Assembly (NCBI GenBank): GCA_002328585.1
Contig: DCUV01000030.1
Location: forward strand, 1 to 45,360
Origin: Spirochaetia bacterium UBA2205
Lineage (GTDB): Bacteria; Spirochaetota; UBA4802; UB4802
Direction of reading: 5' to 3'
DNA: 45,360 nucleotides
Made by a program: the position numbers and the translations under genes
Shown: positions 15,325-25,045 of the stretch, one piece after another
Position numbering within the stretch: the first letter of the stretch is position 1
How the letters are laid out: the number at the start of each line of letters is the position of its first letter
The notes under the pieces: model-generated
The model's input: the letters and a program-made list of their open reading frames with translations, nothing else
The model's database searches: none
Told to the model about the DNA's origin: nothing

Positions 15325-17142
15325 ATGAAAAAAATACATGAAATTGTCAGTAAACTATCAATCAAAGCTCGTGTTACAGTTGGGGTGATTGTTGTGCTTA
15401 TTGTAAGCTTGGTATTTACCAACATATTCTGGCGCATAAGTTTTATAGATGAAATTGAACGCCAGTTTATTGACAAGGCACGATCAATATGCACAATGGG
15501 TGAGGCGATGCGTGAGTATATGGCAGATAACTGGGAGCGGCAGCTTTACGATACAGACTATTTAAAAAGGGATATCAAAGGAAAATTTGTATACTCGGTA
15601 CCGGTTTTTTCATCACTTATAACCATGCAAAAAAAAGCAGAAGAGCTTGGCTATACTTTCAGGGTGCCAAAGGAGTATCCACGAAATAAGGCAAATACAC
15701 CAACACCGTTAGAGCAGAAGGTGCTTGATGAAATAAAAACAAAAAACTTACCCGAATATTTTTTATTAGACTATAAAAATAATGTGCTGCGGTATTTTAG
15801 GCCGGTAAGGCTTACAAAGGATTGTTTGATATGCCATGGCGACCCTGCACAATCAAAAGCATTATGGGGGCGCGACGATGGTAAAGACCCAACGGGCGGC
15901 ACCATGGAAGGGTGGAAAGCAGGAGAGGTACACGGAGCGTTTGAGATTATCTATTCGCTCAAGGAATATGTTGCTGCACGATTTCAGATTCTTATTATAA
16001 GCATTGTTGTCAATTTAATCATTTTAGGTTTGGCGATAGTTATTATACGAAGGGTTGTAAGGAGAGGATTGCACCCGCTGGATGAAATGGTGAAATCGCT
16101 GGAAGAGATGAACAGGGGTGAAGGCGATTTAACACATAAAATAGCTATTGAGAGCGATGATGAGGTTGGAAAGCTTGCAGTGCTGTTTAATCAATTTATT
16201 GATAATCTGCGTTTACTTATCCTGGCTGTGAAAGATGCAGCAGATCATGTGGCTTCATCATCAACAGAGATGACTCAGTCAAGTCAGCAGCTTGCCAATG
16301 TAGCACAGGATCAGGCAGCTTCAATTGAAGAGACATCCTCTGCCATGGAAGAGATTAAGGCAACTATCGACTCGGTTTCAGAAAATGCCAAACATCAGGC
16401 AAAGAAAGCAGATGCAACCCGAAACTCTATGGAATATTTAGCTGATGCTATCAATCGTATTAATCACAATGCACAGGAAGCATATACAATGGCGGACGAA
16501 ACCCATGGCTATGCAAAGGATGGCGAATCAATTTTAGAGAGTACCGTAAGCGGCATGAAAGAAATAAACGAAAGCTCAAGACGTATTACCGAAATTGTAA
16601 CAATAATTTCAGATATTTCGGACCAGATTAATTTACTTTCGCTTAACGCCTCAATAGAAGCTGCGCGCGCGGGTGAGCATGGGAAAGGCTTTGCCGTTGT
16701 TGCAGAAGAGATATCAAAATTAGCTGATCAAACTGCCGAAAGTTCAAAAGAGATTAATAAGCTCATCCATGAGACAAATAATAAGGTAAACGCGGGTTCA
16801 GGGCTTGTGGAAAGGACGGCAGAATCACTGCGAAAGATTATTGAAAATGTGAAAACAACGGCAGTGCTTATGGAAAATATTGCACAGTCATCACAGGAGC
16901 TTAACCGCATGAGCAATGATGTTAAGGGTGATGTAGAGGAAGTTAACAAGATGTCTGAAGAAATATCAATGATGATGGAAGAGCAGAGTGCCTCAACCAA
17001 TGAGATTATCAAAGCTATCAACCAGATCAATGAGGTTACACAGCTTGTATCCAGTGGTTCTGAGGAACTGGCTGCAGCATCCGAAGAGCTGTCATCGCAG
17101 GCAGAAAGTTTAAATCAGGTTGTGAAAAAATTTAATACATAG
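15325..17142 (+). CDS. Methyl-accepting chemotaxis protein with periplasmic haem-c-binding (DUF3365-like) sensor domain
   Basis: The 605-residue protein has a transmembrane helix near 14-34. A periplasmic domain with C167-L-I-C-H171 (a covalent haem-c motif, as in Tll0287/DUF3365 sensors) follows, then a second transmembrane helix near 218-240, HAMP (about 240-295), and the cytoplasmic signalling coiled coil. The tip reads N-L-L-S-L-N-A-S-I-E-A-A-R-A-G-E near 436-451. It would sense redox state or a haem ligand and signal to CheA/CheW, neither of which is in the window. The start ATG 15325 is preceded by GAGGAGGAG (15307-15315); ATG 15316 overlaps that site and is less likely. Confidence 0.9.
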   Translation: MKKIHEIVSKLSIKARVTVGVIVVLIVSLVFTNIFWRISFIDEIERQFIDKARSICTMGEAMREYMADNWERQLYDTDYLKRDIKGKFVYSVPVFSSLITMQKKAEELGYTFRVPKEYPRNKANTPTPLEQKVLDEIKTKNLPEYFLLDYKNNVLRYFRPVRLTKDCLICHGDPAQSKALWGRDDGKDPTGGTMEGWKAGEVHGAFEIIYSLKEYVAARFQILIISIVVNLIILGLAIVIIRRVVRRGLHPLDEMVKSLEEMNRGEGDLTHKIAIESDDEVGKLAVLFNQFIDNLRLLILAVKDAADHVASSSTEMTQSSQQLANVAQDQAASIEETSSAMEEIKATIDSVSENAKHQAKKADATRNSMEYLADAINRINHNAQEAYTMADETHGYAKDGESILESTVSGMKEINESSRRITEIVTIISDISDQINLLSLNASIEAARAGEHGKGFAVVAEEISKLADQTAESSKEINKLIHETNNKVNAGSGLVERTAESLRKIIENVKTTAVLMENIAQSSQELNRMSNDVKGDVEEVNKMSEEISMMMEEQSASTNEIIKAINQINEVTQLVSSGSEELAAASEELSSQAESLNQVVKKFNT

Positions 17143-17286
17143 GGAAGATTAGTGGTTACGGAGGAATAATAAAATGATATCACCTATATACTAAAAGATA
17201 GTATCATTAAGAATGAAGAAAATTATTCAAAAGTTTATATATTAACCAATGTAATAGTATCACAATATAAGGGTAAATATTATGTA

Positions 17287-20200
17287 TTATGGGTTGATAA
17301 ATTTTTTTTGATATAAATCAAATAGCAAGGGGGTCGTTACTAATATAAATAATAGTGATCCACAAAGACCTGCAGTTAAAGTTATAGCAAATCCCTGCCA
17401 AAGATGGCTCCCACTTGTAGAAACAATTAATGGTAGCAATCCTGTAACGGTGGTAATAGTAGTTGCTAACATTGGTCTTAGTCTTTTTTTTGATAAATTA
17501 AAATAATCATATACGGTAAGATACCTTTTTTTGTGTCTTTTAGCGATTTCGCCTAGATAAGCATCAATGAGAAGAATAGAATTATTGACCACAGTACCAG
17601 TTAGAACTATAAATCCCATAGCAGCAGTAATATTAAATGTAACATTTGTAATAAACAAAATCCATATTGCAAATATCCATGAAATGGGAACAGAGACTAT
17701 CACTATCAATGGTATCATTAATGATTCAAAGATAGCAGACAATACCATGTAAACTAATATTACAGCTATAACGATATATACAGTTATATATAATTGCGAT
17801 TGTTTCTGTTGTTTAAAAGTTTTTCCATATTCAATAAAATATCCATCTGGAATTTTCATATCATTTATAATACCATTTAATATTTTTTCCATTTTATTGA
17901 ATGGTATTTTTGGGATGATACTTATTGTTTCTGCCCGCATTTTATCATAATGCCATAATGTATGTATGCATTTAGATGTATCAATAGTGGCAAATTCCTG
18001 AAGAACAATGGTGCTATTTTGATGGGGTATTCTAATATTAGCAATATCATTTGCTATATCAATTGGATTGGTGCCTTTTAGACGTATGTCAACTTCACCA
18101 TTATCAATATATTTTGTTATGACAGGTCCAAATAATGTATTCCGGATATAATCACCGATCTGATTTATATAAATACCATTGTGAGCACATTTTATTTTAT
18201 CAAAATTAATAATAACCTCGGGGCGATCATCTTTAAAATGATAAATAATATTATTGATGATAGCTGTAGTATATAGCTTTTCGGATAATTCATATATTAA
18301 TTTTCTTATTGTCTCGATATCTTGCCCTTGAATTATTATTTCAACTTCATTTTGAAGTTGTCCGGTATTTTCTGTAAATATTAATGATGTATCAAATGGT
18401 TCAATAATCTTGTTTTTAATCAAATTTAAATGAGAAGGTTTATCAATGCTAATAATAAAATCAGCATGTCCGGGCTCAATACGAGTGGAAATATTAGTAA
18501 CGTAAGGATTAATTTTAAGTTGGTGTTCGATGTCTGATGCATAATTTGATGAAGCATCTAACGAGCTTCCTGATGGCATTTCTAATCGAGCAAAGAGTTT
18601 ATTTTCATCTGTAAAGTTTATTGGTTCAAAATAAAGTTTTTGAATTGGAATAAGAATGCTGAAGGCCATCAATGTAAGTATTGATAATGCCTTTTTTTTA
18701 TTATTTAATGAATATTCAAACATTTTAAAATAAGGAAAAGACTTAATATGAAGTGCTATTTTTTCGCAATATAAAAGTGCTGAGTTAAAAATTGTTTTTT
18801 TACCAAAATCTTTAATAAATTTATATGTGAGAAGTGGTTTAAAATGCCAGGATTCAAAGATATTAATACACCATGGAACAAATATAATTGCAGCGATGAA
18901 TGAAGCTATGATAGCTGAAATTATTGTTGCACTCAATTGTGAATAAAGAGATGTGCTTTTTGTTTTTAATAAAATGACAGGGGAAAAGACAACAATGGTG
19001 GTAAGGCTTGACGCAAAAATAGCTTTCATGATTTTATTGGTTGATGCTGCAATGATGGCTATTGTAAGCTTTTTGTTTTCCATTGTTACATTTTCAAATA
19101 TACGTTCAATTACAATAATACTATTATCAACAACCATACCCGTTGCTATTGCAAGGCCTGATAATGTAATAACATTTAAAGTTGCATTGGAAAAAAATAG
19201 ATAGACAACAATTGCCATGAATGAAAATGGGATGGCAATAATAACAGGCATGGTAAATATCATTTTCTTTAAAAATGCAAACAATACAATAATTGTAATT
19301 ATTATTCCCCAAAAACAGCTAATATAAAGATTGTTCAGTGCTTTTGTAATTTCATCAGCGCTGGTATAAATAGTTTTTAAATTGACATTTGGCAGATTAT
19401 TTTTTGATAATATGTTACAAATCTCATGTGAAACATCAATTGGATTAGCAATACTTGTTTTGTAGATATACAGGGACACCTGTTCTTGGAAATTATACCT
19501 TGAGATGGAATCATATTTACCTGCATAGTCAACAACCATTCCTATGTCTTTTATGCGAATTACCGAACCAGTTGATGAGGAAATGACTGGTTGTAAACTT
19601 ATATCATTTAAAGAGAGGAATCTACTCTGCAAGTGTAGTGAATAGTCATATGATGGTTCATGCAAAATACCCAATGAAGCTATAATATTATTTGATTGGA
19701 GTTTAGTTGTTATATCGAGCATTGAAAAATTATAAGCGCTACAATATTTATTATCTATAATAATATGAATTTCGCGCTTGTTGCCACCACCAGTTTCTAT
19801 TTGTGAGACGCCAACTACGCGTTCCAATTGTTTTTTTAAAGTATGTTCAGCAATATCTCTAAGTTCATTCACGGTATAAGTATCACTATCAAGGCCTATT
19901 ATCATTATGGGAGAGTAATCATTACTTTGAAGATAAACTTCTGGTTCGTTCACATCTCTTGGAAATAAAGATCGTACCGGCTCTATCTTTTCTCGTACTT
20001 CGTATGCTTTAAATTGTATGTCTATTTCTCTTCCAAATGTTATATAAATTCGAGATTCATTATCTTCACTTGCAGATACAATTTGTTCAATACCTCCAAT
20101 TGTGCTTAAGACATCTTCAATAGGTTTTGTTATAATTTCTTCAATTTTATAAGGAGACTGACCGGGATATCGTACAATAATAGTAATACCTTTTGTATCT

Positions 20201-20319
20201 GTTTCAGGCAAAAGGTCTGCCGGTAATTTTACAAAAGAGTATATACCTAATGATAGTATTAATATAAGAATCATAAATGTTGTAATCTTTTTAGTAATAA
20301 AAAAAAGGATTACATTCAT
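17287..20319 (-). CDS. RND-family efflux permease (second permease of the operon)
   Basis: The 1010-residue protein has the AcrB-like layout: one N-terminal transmembrane helix, a periplasmic porter loop, a helix bundle, a second loop and a second bundle. The TM4 proton-relay segment reads G-M-V-V-D-N-S near residue 395-401, so it keeps one of AcrB's two Asp residues. The TM10 segment reads G-T-V-V-N-N-S-I-L, with no AcrB-type Lys. These substitutions are common in HAE-type relatives. Its ATG overlaps the stop of the upstream permease by four bases (20316-20319). Two unequal permeases in one operon suggest a mixed trimer as in MdtBC, or two pumps sharing one outlet. Substrate unknown. Confidence 0.9.
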   Translation of the reverse strand: MNVILFFITKKITTFMILILILSLGIYSFVKLPADLLPETDTKGITIIVRYPGQSPYKIEEIITKPIEDVLSTIGGIEQIVSASEDNESRIYITFGREIDIQFKAYEVREKIEPVRSLFPRDVNEPEVYLQSNDYSPIMIIGLDSDTYTVNELRDIAEHTLKKQLERVVGVSQIETGGGNKREIHIIIDNKYCSAYNFSMLDITTKLQSNNIIASLGILHEPSYDYSLHLQSRFLSLNDISLQPVISSSTGSVIRIKDIGMVVDYAGKYDSISRYNFQEQVSLYIYKTSIANPIDVSHEICNILSKNNLPNVNLKTIYTSADEITKALNNLYISCFWGIIITIIVLFAFLKKMIFTMPVIIAIPFSFMAIVVYLFFSNATLNVITLSGLAIATGMVVDNSIIVIERIFENVTMENKKLTIAIIAASTNKIMKAIFASSLTTIVVFSPVILLKTKSTSLYSQLSATIISAIIASFIAAIIFVPWCINIFESWHFKPLLTYKFIKDFGKKTIFNSALLYCEKIALHIKSFPYFKMFEYSLNNKKKALSILTLMAFSILIPIQKLYFEPINFTDENKLFARLEMPSGSSLDASSNYASDIEHQLKINPYVTNISTRIEPGHADFIISIDKPSHLNLIKNKIIEPFDTSLIFTENTGQLQNEVEIIIQGQDIETIRKLIYELSEKLYTTAIINNIIYHFKDDRPEVIINFDKIKCAHNGIYINQIGDYIRNTLFGPVITKYIDNGEVDIRLKGTNPIDIANDIANIRIPHQNSTIVLQEFATIDTSKCIHTLWHYDKMRAETISIIPKIPFNKMEKILNGIINDMKIPDGYFIEYGKTFKQQKQSQLYITVYIVIAVILVYMVLSAIFESLMIPLIVIVSVPISWIFAIWILFITNVTFNITAAMGFIVLTGTVVNNSILLIDAYLGEIAKRHKKRYLTVYDYFNLSKKRLRPMLATTITTVTGLLPLIVSTSGSHLWQGFAITLTAGLCGSLLFILVTTPLLFDLYQKKFINP

Positions 20320-23300
20320 TTTTTACCACTCATTTTAACCAGAATAATCGAAGGAAATAATAGCATAATGAAAAGTGAACCAACTACCATACCACCTATG
20401 ATAGCAATAGCAAGGGGAGCTTGTATATCCGAACCTTCTTGCAGACCAAGTGATAGAGGTAAAAGACCACAAATAGTAGTAAGTGATGTCATGATAATGG
20501 GAAGCAATCGGTCTTGACATGCTTTTACTATTGCATTTTTTATTGTTTTATGTGTTTTTTTATATTGAATTATTGAATCAAGTAATAAGATAGCATTATT
20601 AACAATTGTTCCTATCAGAATAACAGTACCCATTAATGACATAATATTAATAGATTTCCCTGTTAATAATAGAAATATAAAAGAACCGCATAGTGATAAC
20701 GGAACGGATAACATGATAAGAGCCGGAAATATAAATGATTCAAATTGGGATGCAATAATCATGAATATTAGAATAATTGATAGAATGAGGATTGTTATGA
20801 GTGATTGTATAGATTCTTCTGTTTCTATCATTTCACGGGATAGAGAAAAGGATGTAGCAGTGGTGTTATATTTCCCCCATTGGGTTCTTAATTTTTTAAT
20901 TATTTCATTGTTTGATATACCCGCTTTTGTTAAGATATGGACTGTTATACAATGTTGTTGGTCTTTGCGTATTATAGATGAATAACCTGTCGATTGTGAT
21001 AGTAAAGCAATTTCTTTAAGTAGTATTGATGTCTTTGAGCTATCTGATTTAATTGGAATTAATCCTATGTCGTCAATACTATCTTTGAATGTTCTATCAA
21101 AACTTGTTATAATATTAATTTCATTATCATACTCAAAATATTTTCCTGAAATAGTTCCATATATTGCTGTATGCAAATATGATGCGATGTCCTGTAAAGT
21201 TAACCCAAATGAAGTAAGTTTATCTCTGTCGGCTTGAATTGATAATTCTGGTTTTCCCTTTTTTATTTCTTTTTTACATAAAACTATCTCTGGTATTTTT
21301 TTGCAGTCCTGCATGAATATATCAACGGATTTTTCAATGTCATTTATGGCATCTCCCAAGCAATCAATTGTGATGTCAGCGCTTCCAATTTTTAAAGATT
21401 GGATGAGATCAACATTCCCTGCACTATATTCAACAATAATATTTTTGGGTAATTGCAATATTTGTTTAATACTTTCGATGCAATCATCAGCATCATATTC
21501 TTTATTTAATATAATTGTAATTTCGCCAATATTTGTATTTTTTTCTTTACCAAAATATTCCGTATAATCTTCTGGGTTATATCCGACAGTGATGAGTCTT
21601 TTCTTTACTTCTGGTTTTTTTTCCAGCAAAGAATCTATATAGAAGAGAATGTTTGTTGTCTCTTGAATAGGAGTGCCTAATGGCGCCTCAACTCGTATTA
21701 TAAATTGATTTTGTTTTGTATGTGGCATAAATGATTTGTCCAATGAAATTATTGATATACTCCCACATAAGATGATTATTGTTATAATTCCATAATTTTT
21801 TTTGTTATTTTCCAATAACGATTCTAATTTGTTATGATACTGTGATTCTATATAATTTATGAATGTATTAGTATGTTTATATATCATTGACAATTTTTTT
21901 GTTAACCCAATAGACGAAAAATGGTAATTTATTGGGATATGGACATTCCCAGAAATAATATATAATGCTGGTATAAGCATTAATGATACAAACAGAGAAG
22001 CAAGTAGTGCAACAGTCACTGTAATTGCTAAATGTGCAAATAAGGCGCCTCCTATACCTTTAATGAGGATAAGTGGCAGAAATATTACTATGCTTGTTAA
22101 TGTTGAAGAAATTAATGATGGTGACAACTGTGCAATAGCATTTTTAATAGAATCATAATTTTTTTTATTTGAATTTTTTAAAGAAAGTGTTTCAATAATT
22201 ACTATGCTACAATCAACAAGCATACCAACACAAATTGTCATACCACCTAACGACATCATGTTAATATTAATATCAAAAAGATTCATAAAAAGTAGAGTAA
22301 TTAATAGTGATACTGGTATAGCAATTATAATAATTATTGAAAGCCTTATACTTTTGATAAATATAACTAGTACGATAAATGCAATTATAGAGCCCATTAT
22401 TGCTGATGATACTACATTTGAGATTGCACTTTTGATATACTCGGAATTATCGTTTAGGACCTCAAAAGTTATCCTTGATTTATATTTGTTATTGAGTTCA
22501 TTGACAAGCTGGTTGGCTTTAGTACATACATCTACAGTATTTCTTCCTGATTCTTTAATAATAGCGATATTAATACATGGCATTTTATTTAGAAATGATT
22601 GACTTGTAATTTCTTTGAAGCCATCTACAACATGTGCAACCTGCTTCAAAAAAATAAATCTCCCCTCTTCAGTTTTTTTAATCAAAACATTTTCGATATC
22701 TGTAAGGTTTTTGAATTCACCAATGGTACGTATAAGTAATTCTTTATCTCCAGATATCATGGTACCTGCTGGATAATTATAATGCGATAATTGAATACCA
22801 TTAACAATATCATATAAGCTGATATTATAAGCACGTAAATCATCACGATTAATGAGAACTTCAATCTGGCGTATTTTGCCACCTGTAACCTTGGCATTAC
22901 CTACACCTTCTATTCTCTCTAAGAGAGGAACAACATTTTTTTCTATTTCATAGCGTAAAGATTTAAGGTCATGAATAGAAGATGTTGCAGTGATATTCAT
23001 TATTGGTATTGCATTGGGATCAAAGCGCGCAACAATAGGTTTATATACATCCTGAGGCAAAATCCCTTTTACCAGATCAACTTTTTCTCTGACTTTGAGC
23101 AGCGCAAAATCTAAATTACTTCCCCATTTTAATGTAGCTACAACTAAACTTGCTCCTTCAATAGATTCTGAACGGATTCGTTGTATTCCAGAAACACTAT
23201 TTACAGCTTCTTCAATGGGTTTGGTTATTAGTTGTTCTATCTCTGCTGGAGCTGCACCAGGATACAATGTTATTACTGATATTTCAGGATACTGAATTGG

Positions 23301-23411
23301 TGGAAGTAATTCCATAGTCAGATTTATCATGGAAATAATCCCAAAAAGACATAGCGCGCTAAATATCATGATAACTGTAATAGGTCTTTGTACAGTAAAC
23401 GAAGAAAACAT
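20316..23411 (-). CDS. RND-family efflux permease (first permease of the operon)
   Basis: The 1031-residue protein has the full RND architecture: N-terminal helix, G-A-A-P-A-E-I-E-Q-L-I-T-K-P-I-E in the first porter loop, and a helical bundle containing G-M-L-V-D-C-S near 395-401. The final bundle has G-T-I-V-N-N-A-I-L-L-L-D. One relay Asp is retained; the second is Cys here and Asn in the partner, and neither protein has the TM10 Lys of AcrB. It follows the Ig-like lipoprotein gene by 20 bases and is translationally coupled to the second permease. Confidence 0.9.
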   Translation of the reverse strand: MFSSFTVQRPITVIMIFSALCLFGIISMINLTMELLPPIQYPEISVITLYPGAAPAEIEQLITKPIEEAVNSVSGIQRIRSESIEGASLVVATLKWGSNLDFALLKVREKVDLVKGILPQDVYKPIVARFDPNAIPIMNITATSSIHDLKSLRYEIEKNVVPLLERIEGVGNAKVTGGKIRQIEVLINRDDLRAYNISLYDIVNGIQLSHYNYPAGTMISGDKELLIRTIGEFKNLTDIENVLIKKTEEGRFIFLKQVAHVVDGFKEITSQSFLNKMPCINIAIIKESGRNTVDVCTKANQLVNELNNKYKSRITFEVLNDNSEYIKSAISNVVSSAIMGSIIAFIVLVIFIKSIRLSIIIIIAIPVSLLITLLFMNLFDININMMSLGGMTICVGMLVDCSIVIIETLSLKNSNKKNYDSIKNAIAQLSPSLISSTLTSIVIFLPLILIKGIGGALFAHLAITVTVALLASLFVSLMLIPALYIISGNVHIPINYHFSSIGLTKKLSMIYKHTNTFINYIESQYHNKLESLLENNKKNYGIITIIILCGSISIISLDKSFMPHTKQNQFIIRVEAPLGTPIQETTNILFYIDSLLEKKPEVKKRLITVGYNPEDYTEYFGKEKNTNIGEITIILNKEYDADDCIESIKQILQLPKNIIVEYSAGNVDLIQSLKIGSADITIDCLGDAINDIEKSVDIFMQDCKKIPEIVLCKKEIKKGKPELSIQADRDKLTSFGLTLQDIASYLHTAIYGTISGKYFEYDNEINIITSFDRTFKDSIDDIGLIPIKSDSSKTSILLKEIALLSQSTGYSSIIRKDQQHCITVHILTKAGISNNEIIKKLRTQWGKYNTTATSFSLSREMIETEESIQSLITILILSIILIFMIIASQFESFIFPALIMLSVPLSLCGSFIFLLLTGKSINIMSLMGTVILIGTIVNNAILLLDSIIQYKKTHKTIKNAIVKACQDRLLPIIMTSLTTICGLLPLSLGLQEGSDIQAPLAIAIIGGMVVGSLFIMLLFPSIILVKMSGKK

Positions 23412-23431
23412 AATTATTATCTCTAATGATT

Positions 23432-24979
23432 TTAATGGTTAAGATATATTAGAAATGGATTGACCATATAATTATTACAAATGTCTTTTATGCCGTCCTG
23501 TCCATGTGTAACAGAAAGTTTATAGTAACACTGGGGTTCAAGGTCAAATAGGTAAATGTCAATATAATTCTTGTGTCCGTTAGGAATTATAATTTTCCAT
23601 ATCTGGGGAGCTTGAATCTGGTTATGAGATAAAATTGTGTTAAATGTTATGGATTGCATACCTGAATTCAGATCAATACCTCCTATGGTATCAAGTGTGT
23701 TAGCGGAGTTATTAAAAGGTATCCGCAAAATCCATACAGATTCCAAATTAGAATTAATTAATTTCAACTTTGTATAATTTGAATCATCAAAAATAATATC
23801 ATCGTTCTCTAATGTTCTATAGATTTCTGAAGGACCGCTTCCATCTTCTTCCCATGCCATTTGATAAATGTGTTTATTAAGATTACTGTATGGTTCTACT
23901 TCTAAGGGAAGAGACATGGAGCCGTTTATTGTAAAAGAATAACTATAATCCTGGTCCATGATATTCCCTGCTATGTCCTTTGCCTGAGTTGAAATATTTA
24001 TGGTATATGTTTGTTGTAAGGTAAAAGGGGTTGCAGGGTTAATCTGAATTTCCCTGTCATTTAGCCATGTAAAAGTAAAATCAATAAAAGGAGATATACT
24101 AATGCTTTTTTGAGTGTCAATTCGTTGCATGGATTTTGAAAATACTAAATGAACTTTTGAATTCTTATCAGCGCCTTCATTGTTTGTAAATGGGATTAAT
24201 CGTAATAATGAATTATTATATTCTGAAAAAACACCAATTGAATAATCTGGAGGATTTGTACTTTCTGGATTAAGTGATGGGTTGTTAAAATCTGTGCCTG
24301 CTTTAAATAGTGATTTATATTCTTTTAATAGTCGGTTGCCTGCTATATCTGTTATATCAGTTGATAAGATAACAGAATATAGTACACCATGTATATAAGG
24401 ATCGTAAGGAGTAAAAACAAGAGTTGTATTATTATTTTCTAATGTAATATTCCCGACTATATAGGGAGAAGTAGAAAATCCCTTTTTTACTGAATCTAAT
24501 TGTACCGGCTCAGAAAATGAAACTAATATAGGAGTGAAAAGGTCTTCAACAAAAGTACCATCTGATGGCAATATTTGGATAATTTCGGGCTTTATCAGGT
24601 CACTTCCTATGGAAAAGGTTGATGTTACATTATTGGTAAGATTATTGCCACTTTTATCTTCTGCACTTGAGCGGATGGTTATTGTGTAGACAGTGGCATT
24701 GTGCAAATCTTCTATAAGATCAAAATAAATACTATTGCCATTCCATCTAAAATGCCCTTTTGGTTGATGTTCCCCTGTAATTGTAAAAGCTTCTTCAGTC
24801 TTTGCTTTATCCATTGTTTCCGAAAATTTTATTTCAATTGCGGGATGTTGATCTATAACTACTGATCTATTGTGTGGTATGATATCAATTACTTCAGGTG
24901 GGTCGACATCAATATAATAATTGCATGCGATGAAGATTGACAGTAATAATACAATATCTGCTTTTTTGAATAACTTCAT
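23432..24979 (-). CDS. Lipoprotein with tandem bacterial Ig-like (Big_5/SbsA-type) domains
   Basis: The 515-residue protein starts with a lipoprotein signal (L-S-I-F-I-A-C, Cys near residue 19). At least three repeats of an Ig-like fold follow, each opening P-x-I/V-x-x-I-x-P and containing F-S-E-T/P-M-D or F-S-K-S-M (near 55, 155, 285) and Y-T-I-T/N-I near the end. Such domains usually occur in cell-surface or outer-membrane-attached proteins. It sits inside the export operon between the fusion protein and the permeases. The function is unknown; an accessory or exported cargo role is possible. It is a paralogue of the next gene upstream. Confidence 0.82.
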   Translation of the reverse strand: MKLFKKADIVLLLSIFIACNYYIDVDPPEVIDIIPHNRSVVIDQHPAIEIKFSETMDKAKTEEAFTITGEHQPKGHFRWNGNSIYFDLIEDLHNATVYTITIRSSAEDKSGNNLTNNVTSTFSIGSDLIKPEIIQILPSDGTFVEDLFTPILVSFSEPVQLDSVKKGFSTSPYIVGNITLENNNTTLVFTPYDPYIHGVLYSVILSTDITDIAGNRLLKEYKSLFKAGTDFNNPSLNPESTNPPDYSIGVFSEYNNSLLRLIPFTNNEGADKNSKVHLVFSKSMQRIDTQKSISISPFIDFTFTWLNDREIQINPATPFTLQQTYTINISTQAKDIAGNIMDQDYSYSFTINGSMSLPLEVEPYSNLNKHIYQMAWEEDGSGPSEIYRTLENDDIIFDDSNYTKLKLINSNLESVWILRIPFNNSANTLDTIGGIDLNSGMQSITFNTILSHNQIQAPQIWKIIIPNGHKNYIDIYLFDLEPQCYYKLSVTHGQDGIKDICNNYMVNPFLIYLNH

Positions 24980-25045
24980 GATGTAAAACCTCTTGCTATG
25001 TATAGTTCAAAATATAACCTAAAATAATTTTAAATATTCTATTCA

